From contig NZ_PYCN01000021.1 of assembly GCF_003062295.1 (NCBI RefSeq), positions 62,001 through 126,000 on the forward strand: a stretch of DNA of 64,000 nucleotides, given 5' to 3'. The notes below the pieces were generated by a model. That model did not search any database. It worked only from the letters and a program-made list of their open reading frames with translations, and was not told the origin of the DNA. The stretch comes from Bradyrhizobium algeriense. GTDB taxonomy: Bacteria > Pseudomonadota > Alphaproteobacteria > Rhizobiales > Xanthobacteraceae. Every line of letters begins with the position of its first letter. Within the stretch, counting starts at the first letter, position 1. Of the stretch, positions 24,453 through 33,010 are shown in pieces. The position numbers and the translations under genes are program-made.

Positions 24453-25091
24453 TCAGCGAGCGAACGACGGATCGTAGCGCTCACAAAACTGATCGATCGC
24501 CTCGGAGCGAAAATCGCTCAGGCGCTCGAAGATGATCTCATCCGGCCAGTCCCACCAGGCGATGCGGCGCAGGCTTTCGGCAACCGCATCCGGAAAGCGC
24601 TGACGGATCGGGCGCGCGGGAACGCCGCCGACAATCGTATAGGGCGGCACGCTGCGGCTGACGACGGCGCCCGCGGCAATCACCGCACCGTCGCCGACCG
24701 TCACGCCCGGCAGCAGGATGGCGGCATGGCCGATCCAGCAATCGTTGCCGACGATCACCCGGTCGCTGCGGCGCTCCGCAAAGAAGTCGCGGTCGCGGCT
24801 GGCCGTCGGCTCGTAATATTCCGGGCAATAGGTGAAGCGATGCTGCGATGGCCGGCCCATCGGATGGTTCGGTGCGCCGATCCGGACCGAATTGGCGATC
24901 GCCGTGAACTTCCCGATCACGGCGTCGGCGACCTCGCAATTCTCCCCGAGATAGGAATAGTCGCCGAGCGAGGAATATTCGATGCGGGTGTTGCACAGGA
25001 CTTCGCAACGCCGGCCGATCTGCGCCTCACGCAGCCGCACCGTTTCATGGACGATTGTTTCCGCGAGCTTGGGGCGATGCGAATTGTCCAT
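24453..25091 (-). CDS. Hexapeptide-repeat acetyltransferase of the phosphonate-associated type
   Basis: This 212-residue left-handed beta-helix transferase shows repeated hexapeptide units (VGNDCWIGHAAILLPGVTVG, GAVIAAGAVVSRSVPPYTIV). It also has the segment SVRIGAPNHPMGRPSQHRFTY followed by the RRSDRVIVG turn, and the ending RRIAWWDWPDEIIFERLSDF. This layout resembles the phosphonate-metabolism hexapeptide family (TIGR03308) found in phn operons. No other phn gene is nearby, so the substrate may differ. The ATG at 25091 (MDNSHRPKL) is chosen over 25127, which lies inside a repeat element. Confidence 0.82.
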   Translation of the reverse strand: MDNSHRPKLAETIVHETVRLREAQIGRRCEVLCNTRIEYSSLGDYSYLGENCEVADAVIGKFTAIANSVRIGAPNHPMGRPSQHRFTYCPEYYEPTASRDRDFFAERRSDRVIVGNDCWIGHAAILLPGVTVGDGAVIAAGAVVSRSVPPYTIVGGVPARPIRQRFPDAVAESLRRIAWWDWPDEIIFERLSDFRSEAIDQFCERYDPSFAR

Positions 25092-25102
25092 CAGACGGCT
25101 CC

Positions 25103-25189
25103 GTAGCCCGGATGGAGCGGAGCGCAATCCGGGGTCTGTCTCGCAAGTGGCTGGATTCCCGGATTGCGCTTCGCTTCATCCGGGCTACG
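25103..25189. repeat. Dispersed palindromic repeat, family B copy 1
   Basis: GTAGCCCGGATGGAGCGGAG, then CGCAATCC, with the inverted arm GGATTGCGCTTCGCTTCATC followed by CGGGCTAC. Related copies are at 31229-31313, 35533-35619, 40084-40207 and 44759-44843. It fills the space between leuB and the hexapeptide transferase, ending four bases from the leuB stop. Confidence 0.9.
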
Positions 25190-25192
25190 ACT

Positions 25193-26305
25193 CTAGCTGT
25201 GCAGCTTCTGCAATTCCTTCAAAATCGCCTCGCCCATCTGCGTGGTTGAGGCAGCCGTCGTGCCCTCAGACTTGATATCAGCGGTACGCAGTCCGCTGGC
25301 GAGCACGGCTGCGATCGCCGCATCGACCTTGTCGGCCAGCGCGCCCATGTCGAAGGAATAGCGCAGCGTCATGCCGAACGAGGAGATCATCGCGATCGGA
25401 TTGGCGAGGCCTTGGCCTGCGATATCGGGCGCCGAGCCGTGCACCGGCTCGAACAGCGAGCGGCGCTTTTTGGTCTTGGCGTCGACTTCGCCGAGCGAGG
25501 CCGAGGGCAGCATGCCGAGCGAACCGGTCAGCATCGCCGCGATGTCGGACAGCATGTCGCCGAACAGATTGTCGGTCACGATGACGTCGAACTGTTTCGG
25601 CGCCTTCACCAGCATCATGCCGCCGGAATCGGCGAGCTGATGTTCCAGCGTCACGTCCTTGTATTCGCGCCCATGCACGGCCGTCATGACCTCGTTCCAG
25701 AGCACGCCCGACTTCATGACGTTGCGCTTTTCCATCGAGGTCACCTTGTTGCGGCGCTTGCGCGCCAGATCGAAGGCGACGCGGCCGATGCGCTCGATCT
25801 CATAGGTGTCGTAGACCTGGGTATCGATGGCGCGCTTCTGGCCGTTGCCCAGATCAGTGATCGTCTTCGGCTCGCCGAAATAGACGCCACCGGTGAGTTC
25901 GCGCACGATCATGATGTCGAGGCCTTCGACCGCCTCGCGCTTCAGGCTGGAGGCATCCGCCAGCGCCGGATAGCACACCGCGGGGCGCAGATTGGCGAAC
26001 AGGCCGAGATCCTTGCGCAGCCGCAGGAGACCCGCCTCGGGCCGCACCTCATAGGGCACGCTGTCCCACTTCGGCCCGCCGACGGCGCCGAAGATGATGG
26101 CGTCCGCAGCCACAGCCTTGGCCATGTCACCTTCCGAGATCGACACCTTATGTGCGTCATAGGCCGAGCCGCCGACCAGACCCTGCTCGGTCTCGAATGA
26201 CGCGATGCCCTGCTTGTTCAGCCAGTCGATCAGGCGCTGCACCTCGGCCATCACTTCGGGGCCGATGCCGTCGCCGGGGAGAAGCAGCAGTTTATGGGTC
26301 GCCAT
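25193..26305 (-). CDS. leuB: 3-isopropylmalate dehydrogenase
   Basis: LeuB oxidises 3-isopropylmalate to the keto acid in leucine synthesis. The 370-residue protein starts ATHKLLLLPGDGIGPEVMAEV and has the LRLRKDLGLFANLRP loop, the VRELTGGVYFG block near 140 and the metal/NAD segment VTDNLFGDMLSDIAAMLTGSLG near 245. It ends GSAPDIAGQGLANPIA...LHS. The ATG at 26305 is preceded by CTGGAGG on the minus strand. A palindromic repeat starts about 20 bp upstream, so the leader is short or crosses the repeat. Confidence 0.97.
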   Translation of the reverse strand: MATHKLLLLPGDGIGPEVMAEVQRLIDWLNKQGIASFETEQGLVGGSAYDAHKVSISEGDMAKAVAADAIIFGAVGGPKWDSVPYEVRPEAGLLRLRKDLGLFANLRPAVCYPALADASSLKREAVEGLDIMIVRELTGGVYFGEPKTITDLGNGQKRAIDTQVYDTYEIERIGRVAFDLARKRRNKVTSMEKRNVMKSGVLWNEVMTAVHGREYKDVTLEHQLADSGGMMLVKAPKQFDVIVTDNLFGDMLSDIAAMLTGSLGMLPSASLGEVDAKTKKRRSLFEPVHGSAPDIAGQGLANPIAMISSFGMTLRYSFDMGALADKVDAAIAAVLASGLRTADIKSEGTTAASTTQMGEAILKELQKLHS

Positions 26306-26323
26306 GTCGTTTACCTCCAGTTC

Positions 26324-26436
26324 GTCAATGCCGGGCAAAAGCGCGAAGCGCGTCTTCGCCCAAATGTCCCGGCCATCCACGTCCCGTTTGCGTTGGCAGT
26401 AAGACGTGGATGCCCGGCACAAGGCCGGGCATGACG
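26324..26436. repeat. Dispersed palindromic repeat, family D copy, upstream of leuB
   Basis: CGTCAATGCCGGGCAAAAGC...CGGCCATCCACGTC, then GACGTGGATGCCCGGCACAA and GGCCGGGCATGACGG. The halves are inverted copies. Relatives lie at 55599-55689 and, partly, at 39178-39275. It must lie within or next to the leuB promoter. Confidence 0.8.
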
Positions 26437-26561
26437 GAAAATGTGAATTCCGGGCGGAGTGCTAAAACGCCGGAAGCGGATTGGCAAGGCATCGCAGGCA
26501 GGCCAAAAAGGCAGGGAACGAGCAACCCGCGCCCCCTCAAGAAGGCACCCAGACGGACCTC

Positions 26562-27425
26562 ATGACATCAGCCATCATTTACGCCTTCGCTTCGGCCTTC
26601 TTCCTGGGCGCCGGGGTCGTCCTGGCACAGCTCGGCTTGCGGACCGTCGAGCCACTGTCGGGCGCGGCGATCAGCGTACCCTCCTTCACGGTGCTGTTCC
26701 TGCTGCTGTCGCCGCTGATCCTCCAGGACGAGCCGGTGGTCTGGCGCGGCCTGCCCATTTTCATCGCCATCGGTCTGTTCTTCCCGGCTTCGCTGACGCT
26801 GCTGACCTTTGCTTCGAACCGGTCGCTCGGGCCCGTGATCACCTCCACCCTCGGCAACCTCGCGCCGCTGTTTGCGGTGGCAACGGCGGTGATCCTGCTG
26901 CACGAGCCGCTGCATCCGCCGCAACTCCTCGGCCTCGTCGTGGCGGTCGCTGGCGCTGCGATCATCACCGCGACCCGCCCGCGCGACCTCGGCCATTGGC
27001 GAAGCTGGGCGCTGCTGTTGCCGCTGTGCAGCGCGCTGATCCGCGGCGTGGTGCCGCCGATCGTCAAGCTCGGGCTTGCTGTCTGGCCAAGTCCGCTCTG
27101 GGCCTGCCTGATCGGCTACGTCATGTCCTCGCTGGTGGTACTGACGGTGCAGCGCGTCCGCAAGGGCAGCTTTGTCGTGCAGGCGCCGCGCGAGGGTCTC
27201 TTTTGGTTTGCGATGACGGGGATCAGCAACGGCCTCAGCGCGCTGACGCTGTTCGCCGCGGTCCGCAACGGTCCGATCACACTGGTGGCGCCGCTCGCTG
27301 CGATCTATCCGCTGGTCACGGTGGCGCTCAGCGCGATGCTGCTCAAGCACATCGAGATCACCGCGCGGATCGTGGCGGGATCTGCACTGACGGTGCTCGG
27401 TGTAGCCCTGGTGCTGATTGGCTGA
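26562..27425 (+). CDS. EamA/DMT-family transporter
   Basis: This 287-residue protein has about ten hydrophobic helices and two EamA repeats (residues ~1-135 and ~150-285), the typical drug/metabolite transporter plan. Visible motifs are FFLGAGVVLAQLGLRTVEPL near the start and LVAPLAAIYPLVTVALSAMLL near the end. The substrate is unknown. The ATG at 26562 is used; upstream frames run through the repeat. The MFS gene follows after 92 bp on the same strand. Confidence 0.85.
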   Translation: MTSAIIYAFASAFFLGAGVVLAQLGLRTVEPLSGAAISVPSFTVLFLLLSPLILQDEPVVWRGLPIFIAIGLFFPASLTLLTFASNRSLGPVITSTLGNLAPLFAVATAVILLHEPLHPPQLLGLVVAVAGAAIITATRPRDLGHWRSWALLLPLCSALIRGVVPPIVKLGLAVWPSPLWACLIGYVMSSLVVLTVQRVRKGSFVVQAPREGLFWFAMTGISNGLSALTLFAAVRNGPITLVAPLAAIYPLVTVALSAMLLKHIEITARIVAGSALTVLGVALVLIG

Positions 27426-27517
27426 TCCCGTTGCCGGATTGGCAAGACACCGTTGCTCCCCGTGGCGCTGTGCAACGGCCGCTTTGCCTGCCAGAATGGC
27501 CGCTGCCGGAGAATTTT

Positions 27518-28711
27518 GTGAAAGCCCCCGACCAACACATCTACGCGCACCCTGCGTGGCTGATCCTCATTCTATCGCTTGCGCCAACGATCGGTCTCGG
27601 AATCGGCCGCTTCGCCTACGCGCTGGTGCTGCCCGACATGCGCGATGCGCTCGGTTGGTCCTATTCCGCGGCCGGCTTCATGAACACGATCAACGCCGTC
27701 GGTTACCTGGCGGGCGCGTTGCTTGCCTCACGAATGATTCGGCGCTTCGGGCTGCCGCAAACCGTCCGCTGGGGAACGCTTGCCGCCATCGCCTCGCTGG
27801 CGCTATGCGCCGTCTCCGGCAATTTTTTCGTGCTGAGCTTTGCGCGATTACTGGCGGGTGTCGGCGCCGCGGGCGGGTTCGTCGGCGGCGCGGCGCTGGC
27901 CGCCACGATCGCGCAAACGCGCCCCGAACGCGCCAACTTCCTGCTCAGCCTGTATTATGCCGGGCCGGGGCTCGGCATTATCTCATCGGGGCTGATCGCA
28001 CCATTCGTGCTGCAGGGCTTTGGGCCCGGATCGTGGTGGATCGTGTGGTGGGCCATGACGCTGCTCTGCGCCGTCCTGATCCTGCCGCTGTTGCTGGCGC
28101 CGCTCGGCAGCGGTGCTGCGATCGACAGCGCGGCGCCGGCCAGATTTTCCATCCGGCCGGTGCTGGTCTATCTGATCGGCTACTTCCTGTTCGGCGCCGG
28201 CTACATCGCCTACATGACCTTCATGATCGCCTATGTCCGCGACGCCGGCGGCGGCGCGCTGGCGCAGAGCGCATTCTGGAGCCTGATCGGCTTCAGCGCA
28301 TTTGTGACCCCATGGGTGTGGCGGCGCGTGCTGGCGCTCGACCGCGGCGGACTCGCCACCACCATCATCCTCGGCACCAACGCCGTCGGCGCGGCGCTGC
28401 CGATCTTCGGGCACTCGGTATGGCTGCTCGCGATCTCGGCGCTGGTGTTCGGCGTCGCCTTCTTCGCGGTGGTCGGCTCCACCACCGCTTTTGTGCGCTT
28501 CAACTATCCGCCGCAGGCCTGGCCTGTGGCGATTGCAGCCCTGACGATTTCATTCGGCATCGGCCAGACGCTCGGACCGATCGTGGTCGGCGCGATCACG
28601 GACGCGGTCGGCAGCCTGTCGTTTGCGCTGAATGTATCCGCGGCGATGCTGGCGCTGGGCGCGGTGCTGTCGGCGTTTCAAAGGAAGGTGGGGCGGAAAA
28701 TTTCGACATGA
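27518..28711 (+). CDS. YbfB/YjiJ-family MFS transporter
   Basis: This 397-residue protein has about twelve membrane helices. The first segment (LAPTIGLGIGRFAYALVLPDM) and the GWSYSAAGFMNTINAVGYL segment match the YbfB/YjiJ (MFS_4) family. The substrate is unknown. The start codon is GTG at 27518, with CGGAG at good spacing. The same open frame continues about 1 kb upstream, but that part is the shadow of the EamA gene. Confidence 0.85.
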   Translation: MKAPDQHIYAHPAWLILILSLAPTIGLGIGRFAYALVLPDMRDALGWSYSAAGFMNTINAVGYLAGALLASRMIRRFGLPQTVRWGTLAAIASLALCAVSGNFFVLSFARLLAGVGAAGGFVGGAALAATIAQTRPERANFLLSLYYAGPGLGIISSGLIAPFVLQGFGPGSWWIVWWAMTLLCAVLILPLLLAPLGSGAAIDSAAPARFSIRPVLVYLIGYFLFGAGYIAYMTFMIAYVRDAGGGALAQSAFWSLIGFSAFVTPWVWRRVLALDRGGLATTIILGTNAVGAALPIFGHSVWLLAISALVFGVAFFAVVGSTTAFVRFNYPPQAWPVAIAALTISFGIGQTLGPIVVGAITDAVGSLSFALNVSAAMLALGAVLSAFQRKVGRKIST

Positions 28712-28729
28712 TGCGTTCTCTATCCGCGC

Positions 28730-28852
28730 GTCGTCCCTGCGAACGCAGGGACCCATACCGCGTGATCTGAATTTTGGAGAAGGCTGGAGCAACAGCTTCG
28801 CATAACCACGGAATCCTGTGGTTATGGGTCCCTGCGTTCGCAGGGACGACGA
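28730..28852. repeat. Dispersed palindromic repeat, family C copy 1
   Basis: CGTCGTCCCTGCGAACGCAGG, then GACCCATACCGCGTGAT, with the inverted arm GGTTATGGGTCCCTGCGTTC and GCAGGGACGACG. A second copy lies at 33011-33129 and a half copy near 6850-6886. It separates convergent genes. Confidence 0.9.
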
Positions 28853-28867
28853 GGCAGTTCGCTCTGA

Positions 28868-29653
28868 TTAACTCCCGCTGAACGAATTATACCCCTGGTC
28901 TTCCCAGAAGCCGCCCTTGTAGTCGTTGGTGACTTCCATCGACATCACGTATTTCGGATTCTTGAAGCCGAGCTTGGTCGGCACCCTGATCTTCATCGGA
29001 AAACCGTAGGCGCGCGGCAGGATCTCGTCGCCGAACTTGAACGTCATCTGGGTCTGCGCATGCAGCGCGGTCGCCATATCGAGCGGCGAGTTGTAGCCGT
29101 CCTTGTCGGCGCACTGGAACCAGACATATTTGGCGCGCGTATCCGCGCCGATCACTTTCAGGAAATCGCGCAGCGGCGTGCCGGTCCAGCTTCCGATCGC
29201 GCTCCAGCCCTCGACGCAGATATGGCGCGTCACCTGCTTGACCTGCGGCAGTTGATAGAGCTCGTCCAGCGTCCAGGACTTCTTGTTCTCGACGAGGCCA
29301 CGCACCTCGAGCTTCCAGGTCTTGCCGTCGACTTCAGGCGCCTCGTCGAGGTCGTAATAGGCATTGAACGGGAACGGTTTTGTGATGGCGCTTTCCGGGA
29401 AGGTCGGCGCCATGGCGTTGGGGTTGAAGATCAACGCCTGCACGCCGTCATTGAATTTCGAGACCTGCTTCAGCATCTCCTCGGCCGAGAAACTGTCCGT
29501 GACGTCGCAGCCGGTCAGCAGCGTCAGCGCGCCGAGGCTGGCGCCGCCGGAGATGAAGCGCCGGCGCGTCAGATCCGGCATGGTCTTGACGGCGTCTCTG
29601 ATCAGAAGCGTCTTGTCGACGCCGGGGATCAGAAGCTTGCGCATGCGGCCCAT
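28868..29653 (-). CDS. Tat-exported molybdopterin-dependent oxidoreductase (sulfite oxidase/MsrP-like)
   Basis: This 261-residue protein has a twin-arginine signal (LTRRRFISGGASLGALTLLTGC) and the sulfite-oxidase fold, with the molybdenum-ligand cysteine C146 in RHICVEGWSAIGSW. It ends in ATALHAQTQMTFKFGDEILPR and PMKIRVPTKLGFKNPKY. It is probably periplasmic and related to MsrP (YedY) and other single-domain sulfite oxidase-type enzymes. The substrate is not clear. The ATG at 29653 has GGGGAG upstream. It lies directly downstream of a cytochrome b gene, its likely electron partner. Confidence 0.9.
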   Translation of the reverse strand: MGRMRKLLIPGVDKTLLIRDAVKTMPDLTRRRFISGGASLGALTLLTGCDVTDSFSAEEMLKQVSKFNDGVQALIFNPNAMAPTFPESAITKPFPFNAYYDLDEAPEVDGKTWKLEVRGLVENKKSWTLDELYQLPQVKQVTRHICVEGWSAIGSWTGTPLRDFLKVIGADTRAKYVWFQCADKDGYNSPLDMATALHAQTQMTFKFGDEILPRAYGFPMKIRVPTKLGFKNPKYVMSMEVTNDYKGGFWEDQGYNSFSGS

Positions 29654-29670
29654 AGTTGTTCTCCCCTAAA

Positions 29671-30300
29671 TTAGCGGCCGATGATCATGGCGCGCAGGCT
29701 CTTCGGCACCAGAAGCGCGAGCGCGACGTGGACCACCATGAAGGCGACAATCGCCGCCATGCAGAAGAAATGGACATAACGGGCGCCCTCGTAGCCGCCG
29801 AACAACGCCGCCAGGTATTGCAGTTGCACAGGCTTCCAGAGCGCCAGACCTGACAGCACGATGAGGATGCCGACGACGATAATGCCGGCGTAGAGCAGCT
29901 TCTGCACGTAGTTGTATCTGGTGAGGTCGTCGTGCGACAGCTTGCCGGTCAGCGCAGCTTTCGTATCTGAAATCACGCCCTCCGGCGTGATCGGCAGCAG
30001 CTTCTTGCGGAAGCGGCCTGTGACAAAACCCAGCACCAGATAAATCAGGCCGTTGACCATCAACAGCCACATCGCGGCGAAATGCCAAAGTAGCGCGCCC
30101 GCGAGCCAGCCGCCCAGCGTGATCGAACGGGGGAATGTAAAGCCGAACAGCGGCGAGGCGTTATAGATCTGCCATCCCGACATGATCATCAAAACCATGG
30201 CGAAGGCGTTGGTCCAGTGCAGGGCCCGGACCCAGGCGGGCTGGATGACCTTCGCCTTGGTTGAGGTAGCTTGTTCGTCGCTGACTGTGACGGCCGACAT
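29671..30300 (-). CDS. Di-haem cytochrome b (b561-type) membrane subunit
   Basis: This 209-residue protein has about four to five membrane helices and conserved haem-ligand histidines (VRALHWTNAFAMV, GALLWHFAAMWLL, GARYVHFFCMAAIVAFMVVH). It belongs to the cytochrome b/b6 domain (Ni-Fe hydrogenase cytochrome b/b561) superfamily. It lies 17 bp upstream of the molybdopterin oxidoreductase and probably carries electrons between it and the quinone pool. It is not the ferric-reductase-like MsrQ type. The ATG at 30300 begins MSAVTVSDEQ. Confidence 0.87.
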   Translation of the reverse strand: MSAVTVSDEQATSTKAKVIQPAWVRALHWTNAFAMVLMIMSGWQIYNASPLFGFTFPRSITLGGWLAGALLWHFAAMWLLMVNGLIYLVLGFVTGRFRKKLLPITPEGVISDTKAALTGKLSHDDLTRYNYVQKLLYAGIIVVGILIVLSGLALWKPVQLQYLAALFGGYEGARYVHFFCMAAIVAFMVVHVALALLVPKSLRAMIIGR

Positions 30301-30403
30301 GGCTCTTCCCCGCTTGCAATTCGCTATCAATTATACGCCGGGAACCGGCTTTCCGTTACTGCCATGACGCTATCAGATCGATGCACGGCGCGTATCGGGT
30401 TCA

Positions 30404-30434
30404 CAAAAAAGCGAGCCGGGTTGCCCCGGCTCGC
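30404..30434 (-). terminator. Intrinsic terminator after the fasciclin gene
   Basis: GCGAGCCGGG (30411-30420) pairs with CCCGGCTCGC (30425-30434) around TTGC. On the minus strand a run of six T follows, 40 bases after the fasciclin stop. Confidence 0.9.
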
Positions 30435-30477
30435 CAATCCACACGCCCTGTTGGGACCAGTCAGGGCGCGCGGGAGC

Positions 30478-31032
30478 TCAGGACGCCGGCATCAGCACGG
30501 TGTCGACCACATGGATCACGCCGTTCGACTGATTGACGTTCGAGATCGTGACCATCGAGGTTCCACCCTTGGCGTCGATGATCCAGACCTTGCCGTCCTG
30601 GAGCTTGACCGAGAGTTGCTCGCCTTCAGCGGTCTTGAGCTTCATGCCGTCCTTCAGGTCGGACGCGGCGAGCTTGCCGGGCACGACATGGTAGGTGAGG
30701 ATCTTGGTCAGGGTCGCCTTGTTCTCAGGCTTCACCAGCGTCTCGACGGTGCCGGCCGGCAGCTTGCCGAAGGCGGTGTTGGTCGGCGCGAACACCGTGA
30801 ACGGGCCCTTGCTTTCCAGCGTTTCGACCAGGCCGGCGGCCTTCACCGCGGCAACCAGCGTGGTGTGATCCTTCGAGTTGACGGCGTTCTGGACGATATT
30901 CTTGGAGGGGAACATCGCCGCGCCGCCGACCATCACGGTCTTTTCTTCCGCGCTGGCGGGCGCGGTGATGGTGGCGGTGAAAGCCAGTGCGCTGAACACG
31001 GCGGCGGACAGAAGTGCAATACGTTTGGACAT
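30478..31032 (-). CDS. Exported fasciclin-domain protein
   Basis: This 184-residue protein has a signal peptide (to about residue 28, ITAPASAEE) and one fasciclin (FAS1) domain. Visible motifs are FPSKNIVQNAVNSKDHTTLV, GPFTVFAPTNTAFGKLPAG (H1 box), LTYHVVPGKLAASDL and NGVIHVVDTVLMPAS (H2 box). FAS1 proteins act in adhesion; in rhizobia one relative is linked to symbiosis (Nex18). The start at 31032 begins the signal peptide. The gene has its own terminator. Confidence 0.93.
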   Translation of the reverse strand: MSKRIALLSAAVFSALAFTATITAPASAEEKTVMVGGAAMFPSKNIVQNAVNSKDHTTLVAAVKAAGLVETLESKGPFTVFAPTNTAFGKLPAGTVETLVKPENKATLTKILTYHVVPGKLAASDLKDGMKLKTAEGEQLSVKLQDGKVWIIDAKGGTSMVTISNVNQSNGVIHVVDTVLMPAS

Positions 31033-31228
31033 GGAATCTTCTCCCGAGGATTGCGATGGCCGGCGGGGCATCCGCCGGTACTGAAAACAACGACGCCAGG
31101 CCGATTGACCGGGTTGATTTCGTCGTCGTTGGGCCGAGCTACGGGAGGTTTTTCGGCCGGTTTCGGCGAATAAATTATCGTGATGGCTGAAACTTTTGCG
31201 GGGGCGGGCCGTGCGGGGCTCGGGGCCG

Positions 31229-31313
31229 TAGCCCGGATGGAGCGGAGCGCAATCCGGGGTCGTCTCCGACGATGGAGCTGTCCCGGGTTACGCTTCGCTC
31301 CACCCGGGCTACG
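31229..31313. repeat. Dispersed palindromic repeat, family B copy 2
   Basis: TAGCCCGGATGGAGCGGAGC...ACGCTTCGCTCCACCCGGGC, ending CTACGAG. Its right end overlaps the last codons and stop of folB (31309-31313), so the repeat supplies part of the coding end. Confidence 0.9.
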
Positions 31314-31728
31314 AGACCAGCGCAGTTGCTTCCAGCGCCTCCGCCGTCGGCGAATTCACCAAATCGGATCGAGCCAGGCGCACCGCGATTCCGACCTTGC
31401 GGAGCGTATGCGGGATTGGGGGGCTGAACTTGGACACGCCAACGGTGATGGTGTCGATCAATGCGAAGCGTCGCAGCAGGCCGATCGCAACGGCCTCCCC
31501 AAGCGCTTCCAGCGTTTGATATTTCATCGCGCCGGCGAGGCTCACCGCAGCGTCCACCACGGCATCGTAGCGGATCGATGCATCCAATCTGTCGTCCCGG
31601 TGCGTCGGAGCCGGATTCAACGTCGCGTCGATGTCGAAGGTGAATTTCTGGCCGAGGCTGCGTTCTTCCTCGAACAAGCCATGGTATCCGAAGGTCTGCA
31701 ATCCGGCGATCTGGATGGTCGTCAACAT
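31309..31728 (-). CDS. folB: Dihydroneopterin aldolase
   Basis: FolB cleaves dihydroneopterin to the hydroxymethyl pterin in folate synthesis. The 139-residue protein starts LTTIQIAGLQTFGYHGLFEEE with the catalytic FEEER/YHG region, then GQKFTFDIDATLNP and TLEALGEAVAIGLL. The ending is variable and its last codons fall in a repeat element. No other folate genes are adjacent. The ATG at 31728 has AAGGAGCGGCCC upstream on the minus strand. Confidence 0.88.
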   Translation of the reverse strand: MLTTIQIAGLQTFGYHGLFEEERSLGQKFTFDIDATLNPAPTHRDDRLDASIRYDAVVDAAVSLAGAMKYQTLEALGEAVAIGLLRRFALIDTITVGVSKFSPPIPHTLRKVGIAVRLARSDLVNSPTAEALEATALVS

Positions 31729-32026
31729 TGGGCCGCTCCTTCATGAGAAGGTGGATCGGATTATCCGATTGCCCAGGCGCGCGGCTCAATTCCTCGCGCT
31801 TCCCGATGGTGCTCCATCTGCGATCGCCAGTCGCGCGAGATTGCTTGTATAGAGGCACAATCGACGCGGCTCAAGGGTGAGCCTGACATTTCCGAGCTGG
31901 CTTCGGAGCGCTGCAATGAATGTGGAATTGTACGGTTACCAATAACTGGCATTACTGTGGCGGTTCGCAACGGCTTGGGATGGCTGGAGCCCTCGCGATA
32001 CCTGTGTGACGCTTGGGAGATGACGC
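31729..32026. other. Gap between folB and the aminotransferase gene
   Basis: This 298-bp divergent spacer has no convincing gene or hairpin. It presumably holds the two promoters. Confidence 0.5.
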
Positions 32027-32950
32027 ATGAAGGACTCGATCTTCGCCGAGGGCGCCGGCTATGTCAGGGGGCGCTTCGTTCCGATCGCAGAGGCGACGCT
32101 GCCCGTCACGGATTGGGGTTTTACGCGGTCCGATGTCGTCTACGACGTCGTGCATGTGTTCAAGGGCGGCTTCTTCCGGCTGGTCGACCATCTCGATCGT
32201 TTCGAGCGCTCGATGGCGCAGCGCCGGATCCGGCCGCCGGAAGACCGCGCCGCGATCGAAGCGATCCTGCATCGCTGCGTGGCACTGACCGGGCTTTCGG
32301 ACGCCTATGTCGCGATGGTGGCCTCGCGCGGACGGCCGCGCGTTGCGGGATCGCGCCGGCCGGCCGATTGCGAAAACCACCTGATCGCCTATGCGCTGCC
32401 CTGGATCGATGTCGTTCCCAAGGACGTGCAGGCGCGCGGAGCCCATGTCTTCATCGCCTCGACGCCGCGCGTGCCCGACGCCTCGGTCGATCCCACGGTC
32501 AAGAACTATCAGTGGAACGATTTGACCTCCGGCCTGCTGGAGGCGCACGACGCCAATTTCGACACAGCAGTGCTTTGCGACACACAGGGTTTCCTGACCG
32601 AAGGGCCGGGCTTCAACGTCTTCGTCGTGAAGGACGGAAGGGTGACGACGCCCGATCGCGGCAGCCTGCACGGCATCACGCGCCGATCGGTGCTGGAGCT
32701 CTGTGCCGAACTCGGCATCGAGGCTGCGGTTGAACCGATTCCCCGATCGGCGCTCGACCACGCGGACGAGGTCTTCCTGGCGACGACGGCCGGCGGTGTC
32801 ATGCCCGCGTCGCGCATCGGCGCGCGCATCCTCGGCAACGATCGGCCCGGGCCGATCTCAATGCTGCTCAAGGATACCTACTGGCGCAAGCACGAGGAGG
32901 GCTGGCACCGGACGCCGGTCCGCCCCCTGGAGGCCGATGCCGGCGAATGA
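32027..32950 (+). CDS. Class IV (branched-chain/D-amino acid) aminotransferase
   Basis: This is a 307-residue fold-type IV PLP enzyme. The Schiff-base lysine is K159 in DPTVKNYQWNDL; EGPGFNVFVVKDG near 205, GITRRSVLELCAELGIE near 228 and DHADEVFLATTAGGVMP near 255 complete the pattern. It may act on branched-chain amino acids, D-amino acids or chorismate derivatives; sequence alone does not decide. The start MKDSIFAEGAGYVRGRFVP is family-like. The stop codon region is the start of a short repeat shared with 31165-31216. Confidence 0.88.
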   Translation: MKDSIFAEGAGYVRGRFVPIAEATLPVTDWGFTRSDVVYDVVHVFKGGFFRLVDHLDRFERSMAQRRIRPPEDRAAIEAILHRCVALTGLSDAYVAMVASRGRPRVAGSRRPADCENHLIAYALPWIDVVPKDVQARGAHVFIASTPRVPDASVDPTVKNYQWNDLTSGLLEAHDANFDTAVLCDTQGFLTEGPGFNVFVVKDGRVTTPDRGSLHGITRRSVLELCAELGIEAAVEPIPRSALDHADEVFLATTAGGVMPASRIGARILGNDRPGPISMLLKDTYWRKHEEGWHRTPVRPLEADAGE

Positions 32951-33010
32951 ATTATCGTGATTTGTGAAACTTTTGAGAGCCCGAGCCGTGCCGCGACGAC
33001 CCATCTCTCT

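Noticed and set aside
26459..27517. Possible fusion of an upstream domain to the MFS transporter (750-codon frame)
   Set aside because: The upstream part has no hydrophobic pattern or motif and lies over the well-supported EamA gene in another frame. A GTG with a good ribosome-binding site starts the MFS gene.
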